A stretch of 64,000 nt of DNA, from the NCBI RefSeq assembly GCF_964204645.1, contig NC_134028.1, forward strand, positions 24,588,153-24,652,152, written 5' to 3'. The notes under the pieces are model-generated. The model was not told the DNA's origin, did not search any database, and saw nothing but the letters and a program-made list of their open reading frames with translations. Shown here one piece after another: positions 41,801 to 53,360 of the stretch. Within the stretch, counting starts at the first letter, position 1. Each line of letters starts with the position of its first letter. The translations under genes were made by a program, and so were the position numbers. This DNA is from Tubulanus polymorphus (Eukaryota > Nemertea > Palaeonemertea > Tubulaniformes > Tubulanidae).

Positions 41801-43680
41801 AACACTGAATCTCTGAGGGGATCTTGCTGTGGATTGATACTTCATGAAGCCAATATCAACTATATGTAATTCAAAATTTTGAAATTTGAACTTATATCAA
41901 AATCTGGCCCCAGCTGCGTGAAAAATAATGTTTTACTCACCAAACTGGAAATGAACCATCTGGCTTTTTGCCCAGTATATCGTCACGTAAAACCTCGTAG
42001 AAGGCCATCCGACATCCCGTATATACTGAAACAACAAAACAACAATGTGTTACCACTCACCGAGAAAAACATGATTTTCATTCACAAACTTGTACAGATT
42101 TTTGACGCTGTATAAATTGTTTTTTTCACACATTGGTAACTGGGGTAGCTTGTGAGATTGGATGTGCGCAAAGTCATCGATATTGGTGCCTTTCGAAATA
42201 ACAGTAACAATTGTGAATTATTTTTGCATTTTTTTGTCTGCAATTCAATTTCATGACACGTATATATTTTCTATCTAATAAATTTCATATATTTTTAAAA
42301 CTGAGGGCGGAACTACACAGAACCCCAATAGAGGCCTTCCACTTGGCTGCTGGCTGGACCCCGCCCTTCCAATTTTCTTAAATCCACCCCTGTTAAGCTA
42401 TTAGGATATAGTCGAAACGTTGAATAAACTACTAGCTTCTACTACTGTTTTTTCGATATTATTGTGGGATTCTCTCTATCTAAGCGATATGTAAATTTTC
42501 AAGTCGTCAATAGTTCGTTTTCTGGTTACCTATGTGTCTGTATATTGCTGGAGTAACACCTTGCCATAATCTAAGCGTTCCTTCTTCCCGAACTGAAAAA
42601 AAGGTTGGAAAACAAAAGTTCATCACATGTCGTAGGGCGTACGTGATGTACTCAATAATCACTGATAAAATAATGTTTCTTTTCGAAATGAAATCGAAAA
42701 ACGACGTAAAAAGACTCGAATGTCAGATGTCGTTGATATTGCCACATCTTGTCACGGTACGGTCTGATCTTATCTCTCGTTGATAGGACTGTGATAAGAG
42801 GTCAATGACGTAAGTTTTGTGACAAATGTCAGACAAAACAACGAAGAAGTCTGATGGAAATTTTTCTACCTATTCCGAGTGCGGTATCTACCATGCCCCG
42901 ATGAGGCCCGTTCGGTCTGATCTTATCTCTCGTTGATAGGACTGTGATAAGAGGTCAATGACATAAGTTTTGTGACAAATGTCAGACAAAACAACGAAGA
43001 AGTCTGATGGAAATTTTTTTACCTATTCCGAGTGCAGTATCTACCATGCCCCGATGAGGCCCGTGTTGTTTCGCGTATAATTCTCCCTGGACCTGCAGAC
43101 GTGTTTTAGTCAAATCCAGAGGATACGTTACTGAAATATCGAATAGCATGAAATTATCGAAAATGATCAAAACGGGCATTCCGGTTTAAAAAATAGTTAA
43201 ATAAATGACAGATCGAATAGGATGGATAGATTCCTGATTTAAGAAAACATAAAATAAAATTTAAAAAGTGCAATAAGGCTATATTATAAGAAAAAATAAA
43301 ACGATTAAAAAAAACAAAAACCACCTTAAAACTTAGATCAATAATGGAGAGCCCTAATTTCGAGTTTGAATGGCTGCTTTACCTGTTTACAGCGAATGTC
43401 ATTTTAATTTCAGCCCTTTGAATTGATAGTTAGGCCCTATTCAAAATAAGGAAACCCTTACACCAACTATTAATTAATACCCTTATATCAGAATGTCATT
43501 TGACATAGCAGCAGCAGAGATGAGATGAACCAAGTTTCTGAATGAAAGTTCATGCTTACCAGTCTCTGATACGGTTGCTGCTACACATGACAGCGCGTAT
43601 TTTAAAGTGAATGCCCTCACTCGATCCTGTCTGGATACAGTAGCCGGTTTTCTGGGCTGTGACGATACGCTTAGAGCCAT
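35818..43680 (-). CDS. UCP4: Mitochondrial uncoupling protein 4 (SLC25A27)
   Basis: UCP4 is an inner-membrane carrier of the SLC25 family, implicated in proton or substrate leak mainly in neural tissue. Exons on the minus strand: 43560-43680, 43023-43130, 42530-42592, 41941-42025, 41495-41617, 40801-40913, 39916-40000, 39679-39768, 38704-38806, 35818-35889; 963 nt, 320 residues (323 in human). All join in frame with GT/AG borders. The three carrier signatures are PLDLTK (44-49), PTDLIK (145-150) and PADVIK (246-251), each ending one repeat's first helix. Family marks include [44 protein letters not shown] and the C-terminus [19 protein letters not shown]. The last exon is 2.8 kb from the previous one. 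Part of exon 2 is tandemly duplicated nearby. UCP5 (SLC25A14/30) is less likely given these motifs. Confidence 0.95.
36083..36200. mobile_element. Foldback MITE in UCP4 last intron
   Basis: CAGGCCGGTTTTATAGAC at the left is inverse to GTCTTATAAAACCAGGCCAG at the right. Same family as 35429-35554. Confidence 0.55.
39436..39531. mobile_element. Foldback MITE in UCP4 intron
   Basis: GCAGTTTCACAGAAC is inverse to ATTCTGTAAAACCGGC. About 96 bp, same family, diverged. Confidence 0.45.
40418..40503. mobile_element. Foldback MITE in UCP4 intron
   Basis: CCAGTTCCAAAGTTCTGAGT at the left pairs with the inverse of CATAACTGTGGAACTTGGCC at the right. About 86 bp. Confidence 0.5.
41675..41763. mobile_element. 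Foldback MITE in UCP4 intron
   Basis: GGTCCGGTTCCACAGTTGTG and the inverse of CACAAATGTGGAACTGTGGG nearly match for 30 bases. The 89-bp element is the clearest hairpin of this family. Confidence 0.65.
42758..43067. repeat. Tandem duplication of about 153 bp including part of UCP4 exon 2
   Basis: The block GGTCTGATCTTATCTCTCGT ... CCATGCCCCGATGAGGCCCG occurs at about 42760-42910 and again at 42913-43067 with only a few differences. The right-hand copy contains the genuine 3' end of exon 2 and its donor. The left-hand copy carries the same coding bases and donor but has no acceptor next to it, so it is an exon fragment stranded in the intron. Confidence 0.85.
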
Positions 43681-44843
43681 GGTTCACTTCACACACCGCT
43701 GTCAGTCAGTTACACAAGTTACACAGTAACACAGTTCTCTAAATAGTCAGCTGTTACGGATGGGACACCGGCGCGGAATCCCACCAGCCCGCTAGGCGGT
43801 GCTCTGGTAGATTCTGGGGCTAAATAAAATGAAATATTGTTAGAAACATAAAAACCAAGAACCGATGATTCTATTAGCTACCCGTAATTAGCAGTTGTGA
43901 TGAATTCATCATCATGTTGAAACTTAACATGGTTAACCACTGTAAACTGCTTGGAAAAGATGTACCGTACCTCTAAACCCTGAAAATACAGTTTCTTGTG
44001 CACGCGCCCCACAGCCACATTCTCCTGACATTTTCTGCTTATTAATTCCTTCCCGAATTAATAGTCAGTAATCTGTTTGTGGTTTACTTTCACGATCAGA
44101 TATTTTCACTCCTAGGATGCTGGGTCGAATCTTCCCCAGCCAGGTATCGTGACAAGCCCTGGCCCTGGTGCATCCGATTATAAAGGCTCACCACTGAAAA
44201 GCTTTCCTATTTGTTCTGGCGCCATAATGAATTACTTTTGTTCTTTGACTGGATGAATGACAATTTCTATTTTTCAGAATTTGGATTCGAGCCCTAGTTG
44301 CTTCGCAACGCAGTTTTTCTTCATGCTGTTGACATTCGGTAAACATTTCATCAATAATTTCTCGGGATTGTGAGATATTTCTGTCAAAGCGTATCAAACA
44401 TGTATCATTTAGGTAAGTGAAACTGACTTGTGATACCAGAAATGAGTTAATCACAGTTAAATCAGTGGTACTGACTACATAAAATGATGGAGGCTTCATA
44501 TCTATTGATATCTTTGTTTCCATAATCTCTGTTGCTATACAGGCGCCCTATGACTCCTTGATTCATTAAAAACCCCATCTAAGCTGATTTGTAAGGTCAC
44601 TGTTGTGTTATAACAACAGTGAGTTGAGTTCATTTTGGTAGTAAATTCCTGATATCAGTCTGAAAATGACCAGCGCCGATGTGTAGCAGAAATCAGACAT
44701 CGATGTTCAATCTGTTTTACACTGTAGGCCAAAGGTCTTCGAAAAAGTCTTCTTTTACTCGATTAGTTGAATCTAAGAAAAGAAAAGTACTACCAACGTT
44801 CAGTGAAACAGATTGAAATAGAATTCATTGTTATTTAATTCAG
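43681..44843. promoter_or_regulatory. Head-to-head spacer between UCP4 and the zinc-finger gene
   Basis: UCP4 starts leftwards at 43680 and the zinc-finger gene is read rightwards from an internal exon at 44844, so this holds the UCP4 promoter and the unlocated first exon(s) of the zinc-finger gene. A perfect 10-bp-arm hairpin (TCACTGTTGT/ACAACAGTGA) lies at 44597-44622. An unassigned minus-strand frame is at 44188-44523. Confidence 0.4.
44188..44523 (-). CDS. Unrecognised minus-strand open frame
   Basis: A 111-residue frame that I do not recognise, starting at an ATG at 44523. Its middle is polar and helix-like (SREIIDEMFTECQQHEEKLR then CEATRARIQIL), which looks more protein-like than most chance frames here. 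No splice partner, domain or signal peptide was identified. It lies in the presumed promoter region between UCP4 and the zinc-finger gene. It may be a small gene or chance. Confidence 0.2.
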   Translation of the reverse strand: METKISIDMKPPSFYVVSTTDLTVINSFLVSQVSFTYLNDTCLIRFDRNISQSREIIDEMFTECQQHEEKLRCEATRARIQILKNRNCHSSSQRTKVIHYGARTNRKAFQW

Positions 44844-47800
44844 AAGTGACTGGTGCTTCTATAAAACAGTGTTTGAAATCGTATCCTGATTTATTGGATG
44901 AGTTTGTGATTCTTGCTGACCGGGATACGTGGAAGAGATGGGTTGAAAAACGACAGAATTCGATACCAGGTATTATCAGAAAAATCAATATATCGATCTC
45001 CTTCAGAATCGATGAAGTGTGGCCCTATCCCAAACTCTATTCGAACAAAATAAGATCAGGACGATTGTGATACAGTCAAACCAGCTTTAATTCTGATCAG
45101 TTAAACCCGGATTTTAGTATGATCAATCTATGGACATGTGTAAAATATGATGTTTAATCCAGATTTCTCATTAACTGGATGAATTTCGTCAGGCCCATAT
45201 GATCTAAATCAACACCGGTTTGACTATAAAACAAATCAATTTTCATGACCTTAAAACATGTTTTTTGTTGCGTTTTTCTAAAAGGTTTTGAAAACAGCAA
45301 TGAAATACTAGTTAATGGTGTTGCTCGTCCAAAGATACAATCGGTCTGGTCTCAGAATGAAAATTGCAATTCCGATGGACAGTTCAACAATGCAAATACT
45401 ACAGGTAACAAAATAGCTTTACACCAGGGGTAGACTTACACATGAACAATGAAACAAAGAGGGCATATACATAGCTGAAAAGAGCAGAGAGAGAGCGCCG
45501 AGCCAAAACGATTCCGAGAGATTTAGAGATCCCAGTGCATTTTCAAGGCACGTTGAGCGAAATTAAAGAAAATAGTTGCGGAATCTTGTGCATCGGACTG
45601 TTTATTTATCATTTGTGGGTGGAAACAGTACCCTGAAAAAAAATTACCATGGTATTTTCAAAAGGGCACAGTTGAATTGCGACTGGAGCACGTGTCTGGA
45701 TCCGCCCTCATTCGCTGCCAGTTGATTAGTATTTAAAACTGTAAATCGATTATTCCCAGAAGTTGATCTGTAACTGTGATATCACTGAATGTCAAAAAAT
45801 TAAGAATATTTTCGATATATTGCTTACCAGATGAAGATATCAATCCAAATGTGATCAAAACTGAAGTGTCACAATCTATTGAAAATTTAGATGAAGATGA
45901 ATTTGATGATTTCGAAGAAAGTAAGTGCCAGTACTCGGGGTTCAATATTCTCACGCATATCCCGGTTATTAATTTATTTCTTTGTTTGTTTTCGTATCGG
46001 TTTCTGAGTTTTGTTTTTATCTATTTCAGTTTCCGCCGATGAATTCGATGATGAAGAGCTTCAAAAGGCGATACTGCCACTCGGTGATATAAAATTATCA
46101 GGTAAATATGTCGCCTTTGCCTTTGAGTTAGAGCTCTATTGATTTTGACTACGTCAAACTTTACATTATAAGGAACCAGTGTCGGCCAGCTGATGAATGG
46201 ATAATTTAGAAAATTTGATAATTTCCTGACTTAATTGGTACGGAATTGGAAACAGTTAGCTGCAATTAAAGATCTATTGAAAAGTCAAATACGTCCATAA
46301 CTTGGCACCCACTTGCCTCACCAACCTTTTAACAATTTACAAACCATCAGTCGGAACACTTGTTACGATCTGGTTACGATCTTCATTTCAGATCGAGAGA
46401 AAGCCAAACTTCGTCTGTACAAGTGTAAGGTTTGCTCGGAGAAATTTTCGTATAAATCGAGTTTATTGGAGCACCGTGTGACTCATTCGAAATTTCAACG
46501 ACCGCACAAGTGCGACGTCTGTCTAAAAGCATTCCGGTTTAAACAGAATTTAAACAGCCACAAACAACGCATGCATTCGTCTGATACACCGTTAGAATGT
46601 CTGGAGTGCGGAAAAACATTTAAAGTAAGTTATTTTGATTTTGAAATTGTTTCATCTATGCTCAGCTTTTTGCTATCCTGCCCTGAGTCATGCGAACAAT
46701 GAATACAATCAGGACAATTGCCCCCAGGTTAACAATTTAAACTTACTTTTGAGCTAAAATGTTTTCATGAATTTGAACCCTGATCTGCTTAGGTAACAGT
46801 CATTAACAATTGCAGGTTATTACTCAATGTTTCCTTTGATTTGGCAAATAAATTACAACCATGAGAAAGCATAGAAAATGGGGGGAGGCAGTTGTCTGGG
46901 AATTATGTTTTGACAAGACATTGAAAAATGTGGAGGGGCAATAGTTCTAGAAGGCAGTTGTTAAGGGGTATAGTACAATCCTATAATTTGTGAAAGTCAA
47001 ATAAGTACAGCAGCGTATATTCATAATATCTACACTTCAATGTAATTCCTTTGAAAAATGAATGTCTGTGACTATGGTTTTAGATGATCGAAGATCTGCG
47101 TCTGCACCAGCGTATACACACCGGCTTGAAACCGTTCACGTGCGAAGTTTGTAAGAAGACGTTTCGACAGAAGGCGCACCTGAAATACCACGAACGTACG
47201 CACACCGGCGTTAAACCTTATAACTGCCCCGTCTGCCAGCGAGCGTTCGCGTACAAGTGCGCGTTGACCGCCCACATGCGTATACACACCGGACAAAAAC
47301 CATACCACTGCAATCAGTGCGATAAATCATTCCGGGAAAAATGTAAATTGATCGTAAGTACAAAAAACATGAAGCCATCAGTCTCTTTTCAATCAGGGTT
47401 CATGGTTTTGAATCTCGATGGTTAAAGGTCATTGGTTTCTCTTGATCTAGGATTTATGACTTTGACTCCTGATGGTGAAGGCCATCAGTCACTGCTTTCT
47501 CATCAATCTTGATGAGATTCTTGATGAATATCAAGAATCATCAATCAACCTCCTGCGTAAACAATATCCTGAATGAGGGAAAAAACAATATCTATTTATG
47601 ATTCTTGATATTTGATAAGTAAACTTTTTAAGAAGATTTGTTTTTCTGTTTTGTCTGTAGGTTCATCAGAGATGTCACTCTGGCGAGCGTCCATACGTTT
47701 GTGAGATTTGTGGCAAGACATTCGCGCAAGCGGGGAACCTTCGATCTCACAAACTCACTCACAGCCAAGTGAAAGCTTACAAATGTCAAAGTTGTGAGAT

Positions 47801-49821
47801 GAGATTCACTCAGTTGGTAAGAAATTGATCAATTCTTGTGATTCATACTTCAACGAATTCGAATTATCAACTTTTCTGGAAGATGCCAGGATAAAATCTT
47901 TTAATCGATCAAATAATGATAGTAATAATGATAATTGATTATCTAACATCTCTTTAAATTCATGAACTGATCTCAAAGCTGAAATGTTCTTGGAATTTCT
48001 TAATCAATCAAATAACGATGATTATACCAATTATTCAAATGAGCTTTTCAATAAAACGATGCCAATGCTCTTTACAAAATATGTTTCTAAAAAGTAAGGT
48101 CATAAAATTCTTTGAATCGGTGAAATGCTTTGAAATCGCAGAACAATCATTTGTCCACGAGATCTGAGGCAAGTGGAGTCTATTATAGTAGCCTTTATCA
48201 AATAAGGAGGTAATTGAATAATTTGTTTATTTATTTTTTTCAGTCGGGTCTGAAATATCACAGTCGCATTCACTCGGGTGAAAAACCGTTTCAGTGCCAG
48301 ATCTGCGACAAATCGTTCCGCAACAGTTCGACGCTGAAAATACACATGCGTTGGCATAACGACGAAAAACCGTATCATTGCGACGACTGCGGCAAGTCGT
48401 TCCGTCAACTCTGCCATCTTCGAAGCCACCAGCGCCAACACAAAGGCGAAAAGAACTACGCGTGCGAGGTGTGCGCGAAGAAATTCACGAATCCGCTTTA
48501 TGTGAAAGTGCACATGCGTATTCACACCGGGGAACGTCCGTACGCGTGCGAGACATGCGGAGAGAAATTCAGATATCTGAAAAAGATGCAAGAACATAAA
48601 AAACTGAAACACGATCCGTTGAAAACCGAGTCTGAAGCGGACCGGGCGAAAATCGCGTCCGGTAAGAGCGGCGTTATCGAAACTGCGAATAAAAAGAAAC
48701 CGATTCGGAAAATGAAAAAAGAGACTGCGAATAAAACACGTCGAAATAATAATCCGGAAGAAACGCCGAGGAGAAAGAGGACTCCGACTGCTAAGGCGAT
48801 TGAAACAGCCGAGATTACTCCGAGTTCTGCGAAAACGAAAACAGCATCCTCCGCGAAAAAGACTCCCGGCAACAACGGTGCAAAAACTACTAAAAAACCT
48901 ACCCCCGCCACTGTGAAAGCAGGTAAAATAACTCCCGGTGATAAATCTGCGAAAATGACTAAAGAAACTCCCCCCGCTGCGAAGGGGGGAAAGAAAACTT
49001 CCGATTCATCGGTTACTTTGATGAAAATGTATCACTGTGATATTTGCGCGAAGGTTTATGGTCGTAAAGGTCACTTCGATAATCACATGCGAACACACGA
49101 ATCAGCCGGTGAAGCTCGTGCAGAGCAAACTACCGCCGATCGAAAGACTCCACAGAAAACGACGAAAGCTAATCAAAAGAAATCATCTTCACCGAAGAAA
49201 AGGAAAAGTAAAGTTATCAAAGTTGCGATCGTTCGTGGGAATAAGAACGACTCGTTGACCGAGCCGACCACGACCACCGCCGCAGGTGAGGTCCCTCGTG
49301 AAGAACCGGCGTCCGGTGTGGTTAAAACCGAACCAGTGTTTCTGTGCGGTTTATGTCCAGAGAGTTTTGTCACGGAAACGGAATTCGAACATCACGTTCG
49401 AACGCACGGCGCCGTTCTGTTCGAGTGTAACGCGTGCGCTCGCACCTACAACACGTTGTTCGATTTACAACAACATCATTTAGAACACGCGGCTGTGATA
49501 CACGCAACCGAGGTTGTATGTTCACCCGAGATGGATGCGTGTTGGGGCTGTTCGTCGTGCGACGCTAAATACCCGTCATACGACGAGCTACAGCGCCACC
49601 ACTCCGAATACCACGGTCAGGTTATCGCGCAGGTCGCTGCCGATCTGCAGCCCGTTGTTGCCTCGGCAATTCAAGAAAATTCCATCGGAGACGTAGGAAC
49701 AACTGAGGATAATATGACCAATTTAGGAAATGGAGTTACTCATACTATAGTACAAGTTAGCAGTTCTTGTTTGAACAATGACTTATCGACTTTTGTTTTG
49801 AACGCCACAGACTTTAACTAG
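44844..49821 (+). CDS. C2H2 zinc-finger protein with about 16 fingers, 5' end not located
   Basis: A probable sequence-specific nuclear DNA-binding regulator. Exons found: 44844-44969, 45285-45404, 45831-45920, 46030-46101, 46392-46624, 47084-47353, 47661-47816, 48244-49821; all join in frame, about 881 codons. The first listed exon begins mid-codon, so an upstream start exon is missing. The N-terminal part is acidic ([20 protein letters not shown]). Twelve fingers then run in tandem with several TGEKP-type linkers, from CKVCSEKF to CETCGEKF; three of the introns cut within fingers. A Lys/Thr/Pro-rich basic stretch follows, then four more scattered fingers ([32 protein letters not shown]). 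No KRAB, SCAN, BTB or ZAD domain is visible. The exact orthologue cannot be named. Confidence 0.88.
45073..45226. mobile_element. Small TA-flanked inverted-repeat element in the zinc-finger gene
   Basis: CAGTCAAACCAGCTTTAATT at the left matches the inverse right end (TAGTCAAACCGGTGTTGATT) over about 28 bases. TA dinucleotides flank it at 45071-45072 and 45227-45228. The CAGTCxAACC start and TA duplication resemble Tc1/mariner/pogo-derived MITEs (inference). It lies in an intron. Confidence 0.55.
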
Positions 49822-49881
49822 ATTTAAATGCAGGGCTACCAACCCTTCCTGATTTTCAGAACCAGGTTTTTTGTTGCTATA

Positions 49882-50045
49882 GGGGGTCATTCATTTATTA
49901 CGTACGCATTAAGGGAGGGGGAGGGGGTCAGTGCAATTGCGTACTGTAATGCCTAATGTATATGAAAAAATGGCCCATTTTGCGTATAGAGGGGGAGGGG
50001 GGAGTTGAAAATTTCAAATTTTATGCGAACGTAAAAAATGATCCC
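49882..50045. mobile_element. MITE just after the zinc-finger stop codon
   Basis: The left end GGGGGTCATTCATTTATTAC and the inverse right end GGGATCATTTTTTACGTTCG pair over about 30 bases, flanked by TA on each side. Inside, the G-rich tract at 49913-49928 faces another at 49990-50003. Its position about 60 bp past the stop puts it in the probable 3' untranslated region. Confidence 0.6.
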
Positions 50046-52796
50046 TAGATATGATTTTATGTTAAATCTACAAGCAATTATCTAACGTAGGTTAAATGTT
50101 GACTATTAAAGTTTTTTTTAATGTCTAATCAAGTTTTTGAGTCAAAAGAATATTCATGTATATTCAAATCATGATTAAGTATTTTAGTGGGTGCATATTT
50201 TAATAATCCCATATGATGAAACGTTTGGTATTGAATAAATTTAGACAGGCTTTAAAGACTTAAGATTAAATTTTAATCTAATTTTTTTGGTCGATCATGA
50301 TCTCGGGTGAGGAAGAGTCCATTGCTGAAGTAAGGAGTCCTTAAGTCACATATTGGGTTAGATTTGTATCGATGGTCCGACAGACGTGCGCCCCACAAGA
50401 CTCGCTGCGATGCAATCTGTGCGTGTACTGTATATGAAAAGCGTGCCTCATGTGGTGGCCTAGTTAAAAGTTTTCCAGGAAACTGCATCCGATTCAACTG
50501 CCAGGGTTTGTAAATGATTCACGGACCGGCCGTGAAAAGCAGTGAATTTAATAGAAGGGCAGTGAAATGGGGGTGTTATTAAAACTACACACTACTAAAA
50601 CTAAGACCTATGCACTTAGAGGTGTAAGAACTATGCTTGACTAAAACGAAGTCCGATGAGCTATTGCACTCATTAGAAATCATCACTAGGGGTGCCATCT
50701 ATCTGTGTATTCAACCACCTCTGCTAATAAGTGTAAGCAATACCAGATATAAACAAATGCATGTGAAACGTAAATTGGTCGGTTTTCTCTGGTGCATATA
50801 GTCATTTTATTTAGTAGTGCTTCGTTATACAAATAGTATCACTTGTTGCTTAACGAATGACAAATTTTAAAATCATATTTATTCTCATACAACAATTATA
50901 CAAAATGCCAGGATTGCTCGAGGCAACGTAAGCTCCTCAAACACGTGGACTTTCAAAAAACAACTAGTCCAACCACCATAGGCGTATAAACTATAAATGA
51001 ATGTTTATACGCCCCTTGGTCCAAACATAGACTCTAAAACAAAAAAGTCTATGGCACAACCATGGACTCAATTGTCCATGGCCCCCGCACTAAAACCAGA
51101 GATAAACCTGGCCAAATACTCTGGAAAGCGTAGGATTAATCACTCTGATTTACATTCTTTACATCATTTTATTTTCACATATCAAATTATTAACTTTAAG
51201 CTTATTTTCTCAAATTTTAATAGCAATTTTATTTCTATTACTATGTATGAAATTGTACTAACTTTAAAATCACAAAAGTTACATGCAAGGTATTTATAAG
51301 TCTTTATATATGATACATTTCCACAACAGCCGATTCATACAATTTGCATCAATGGGAATATAACAAAAATACACAAAGAGTTGTAAACTTTGATCCATAA
51401 AACACCGAAAAAAGGACTAGTCTGAAAGTCTAAGATTATGAATTGTCTAGATTATGAATTTGACAATTCATGAGGTCAATATAACCGACACTTTGTTATA
51501 TTTCATAAAATATGAATCTACCATCATCAACTTTTCAAATGACATTGAGATTGAGGACATCTTAATTAACATTAAACCTACAAATTCACTCACTCTGGAA
51601 AGCGTAAGGTTAACTAATTAATCTTAATTATTACAAGGAAACTAAAAACATTGCCAAATTTTCCTCGTCTTTAAGAGATTTCTTCAAACATTATATTATC
51701 AACTACTTTTTCACAAATTTTACATTTGAAACAAAGCAGGGTCTGATTTAAGCACTAGTCCGAAGTATATTTTCATTAGGGCATGAAGGTTATCATAATC
51801 ACTCATCCACCGGGCTTGTGTAATTCTGTCTCAAAGCTTTTATCCCACTCGATGCAAGGGATTATTGTGTCACAATCGCACTATTCATGTAGAGCAAGTT
51901 GATTTTTGAGGGGGCAAGTGATATTACATATATGCTTGCCCCAAGGTCAAGTGGCATTTATTCCTCAGATCAAACCCTGCAAACTATTATAAAGGTTTTT
52001 CTTCGTGATAATTTAAGATAAATCAAGTATTTTCAAATAAATATGGTTTGATTGACGAAGCTGCGCTAACTTCTTAATTGTTTTATTCAACTTGATAGTA
52101 GATATAAATACAACTCTATATAAAGATCAGAAATTCTTCTTGTCCAGATATTACAGGCCCCGCACAGACGCGGTTAAACTGATAATCAAAACAAAGCTAG
52201 GACAATTATTCTATGCTCTCGCTATTTTCGACAGGGCCTTGAATAGATCAGTATTTTATGAACCACTGAAAAGCACCAAAGTGAAATTTTTGCTATAGAA
52301 CTTAACAACTGAAAAGTTTTAACATGAATGATGAAAATGTACATCGTTTTATTCACGCAACAATAATATCTTAACCGAGGAATCGTCATGCAAGTTCCTA
52401 ATTTACAAACACGCGGACTGTGTTACAATAACAATCTCCAACATAAAAGCATTAAAACTAAGAGATGAGAAACTCAGATTCACTCTGGAACTCTTAGTAT
52501 CAATTAATCATTACTTTCACTAGAAAACTAGAATTTTGCTTACTTTGCCTTGTCTTAAAGATTTCCAAACACCTTGACATTACATACTAAGTATTCTGAC
52601 GTTTTTCCTGGCAGCTTCATCATAACTATACAATCGGTAACTAATCAATAACGTCGATAACTTAAGTATATAGCTGTTTTAAATTCTTTCTAAAAAGTAA
52701 AATGTATGTACCAGATTTTAGATAGCGAGTCTTACCCATGTATAACAATAAACAGTCACAGCAGTGATTGAGCGCGGCTAGTTGAAAGGACGGGTC

Positions 52797-52944
52797 GATC
52801 TTTCATCACAGTTATTCAAAGCATTCTATCATATCAGATATCTTTTTAAATGTTTTTTCGATTTAGTAAAGGTTTATGGTTATTTGTTTTGTTCATTACA
52901 ATAACTGAGTTGATAGAATGCTTTGAATAACAACAGAAAAGATC
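52797..52944. repeat. Long inverted repeat with 21-bp perfect arms
   Basis: GTTATTCAAAGCATTCTATC(A) at 52811-52831 is perfectly inverse to 52911-52931. Imperfect pairing extends outward to GATCTTT / AAAAGATC. The loop is 79 bases and AT-rich. No coding content. Confidence 0.85.
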
Positions 52945-53204
52945 TCGGGTTTTCGCTATACTTAGGGAAGGTTGTTCGATAGATGAAGAACCTTGTTGAT
53001 AAATATTTGAAAAAATGCCTTTTCATGTAAATAGAATATTAATTTGTTTTTTGTTTGTATTGTTGTTTATTCTATTTATTATTTATTGGTTTTTTTTAGA
53101 ATTAATTTATGTACTTGTAGTTTGTAGTTATTTATCATTCATACTTCTCTATTTACAACTGCAGGCATTTTTTCACTGTAAAGTTCTGGGCCCATTTTAA
53201 GAAA

Positions 53205-53360
53205 GCACTACTGATTCACTGCCACTCCTTAATAATCATTATACACCCGATTGGAAGCTAAATGATTATTCACGAGAGCCATCTCGTGATATGGATTTAC
53301 CCATTACAATAAAAGAAGTTCAAACAGCTATAAACAATGTTAAAACGTTAAAAATTAGTC
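53205..53360 (+). pseudogene. Degenerate reverse-transcriptase fragment (LINE relic)
   Basis: The plus-strand frame reads HYTPDWKLNDYSREPSRDMD then LPITIKEVQTAINNVKTLK. This resembles the segment before the first catalytic block of LINE reverse transcriptases, where an 'EV..AI..LK' helix precedes the KAPG motif. A stop lies before it and the frame ends soon after. Assignment is from pattern recognition only. Confidence 0.4.

Noticed and set aside
48100-48612. Minus-strand 170-codon frame
   Set aside because: Antisense shadow of the zinc-finger exon 48244-49821, whose plus frame encodes clear C2H2 fingers.
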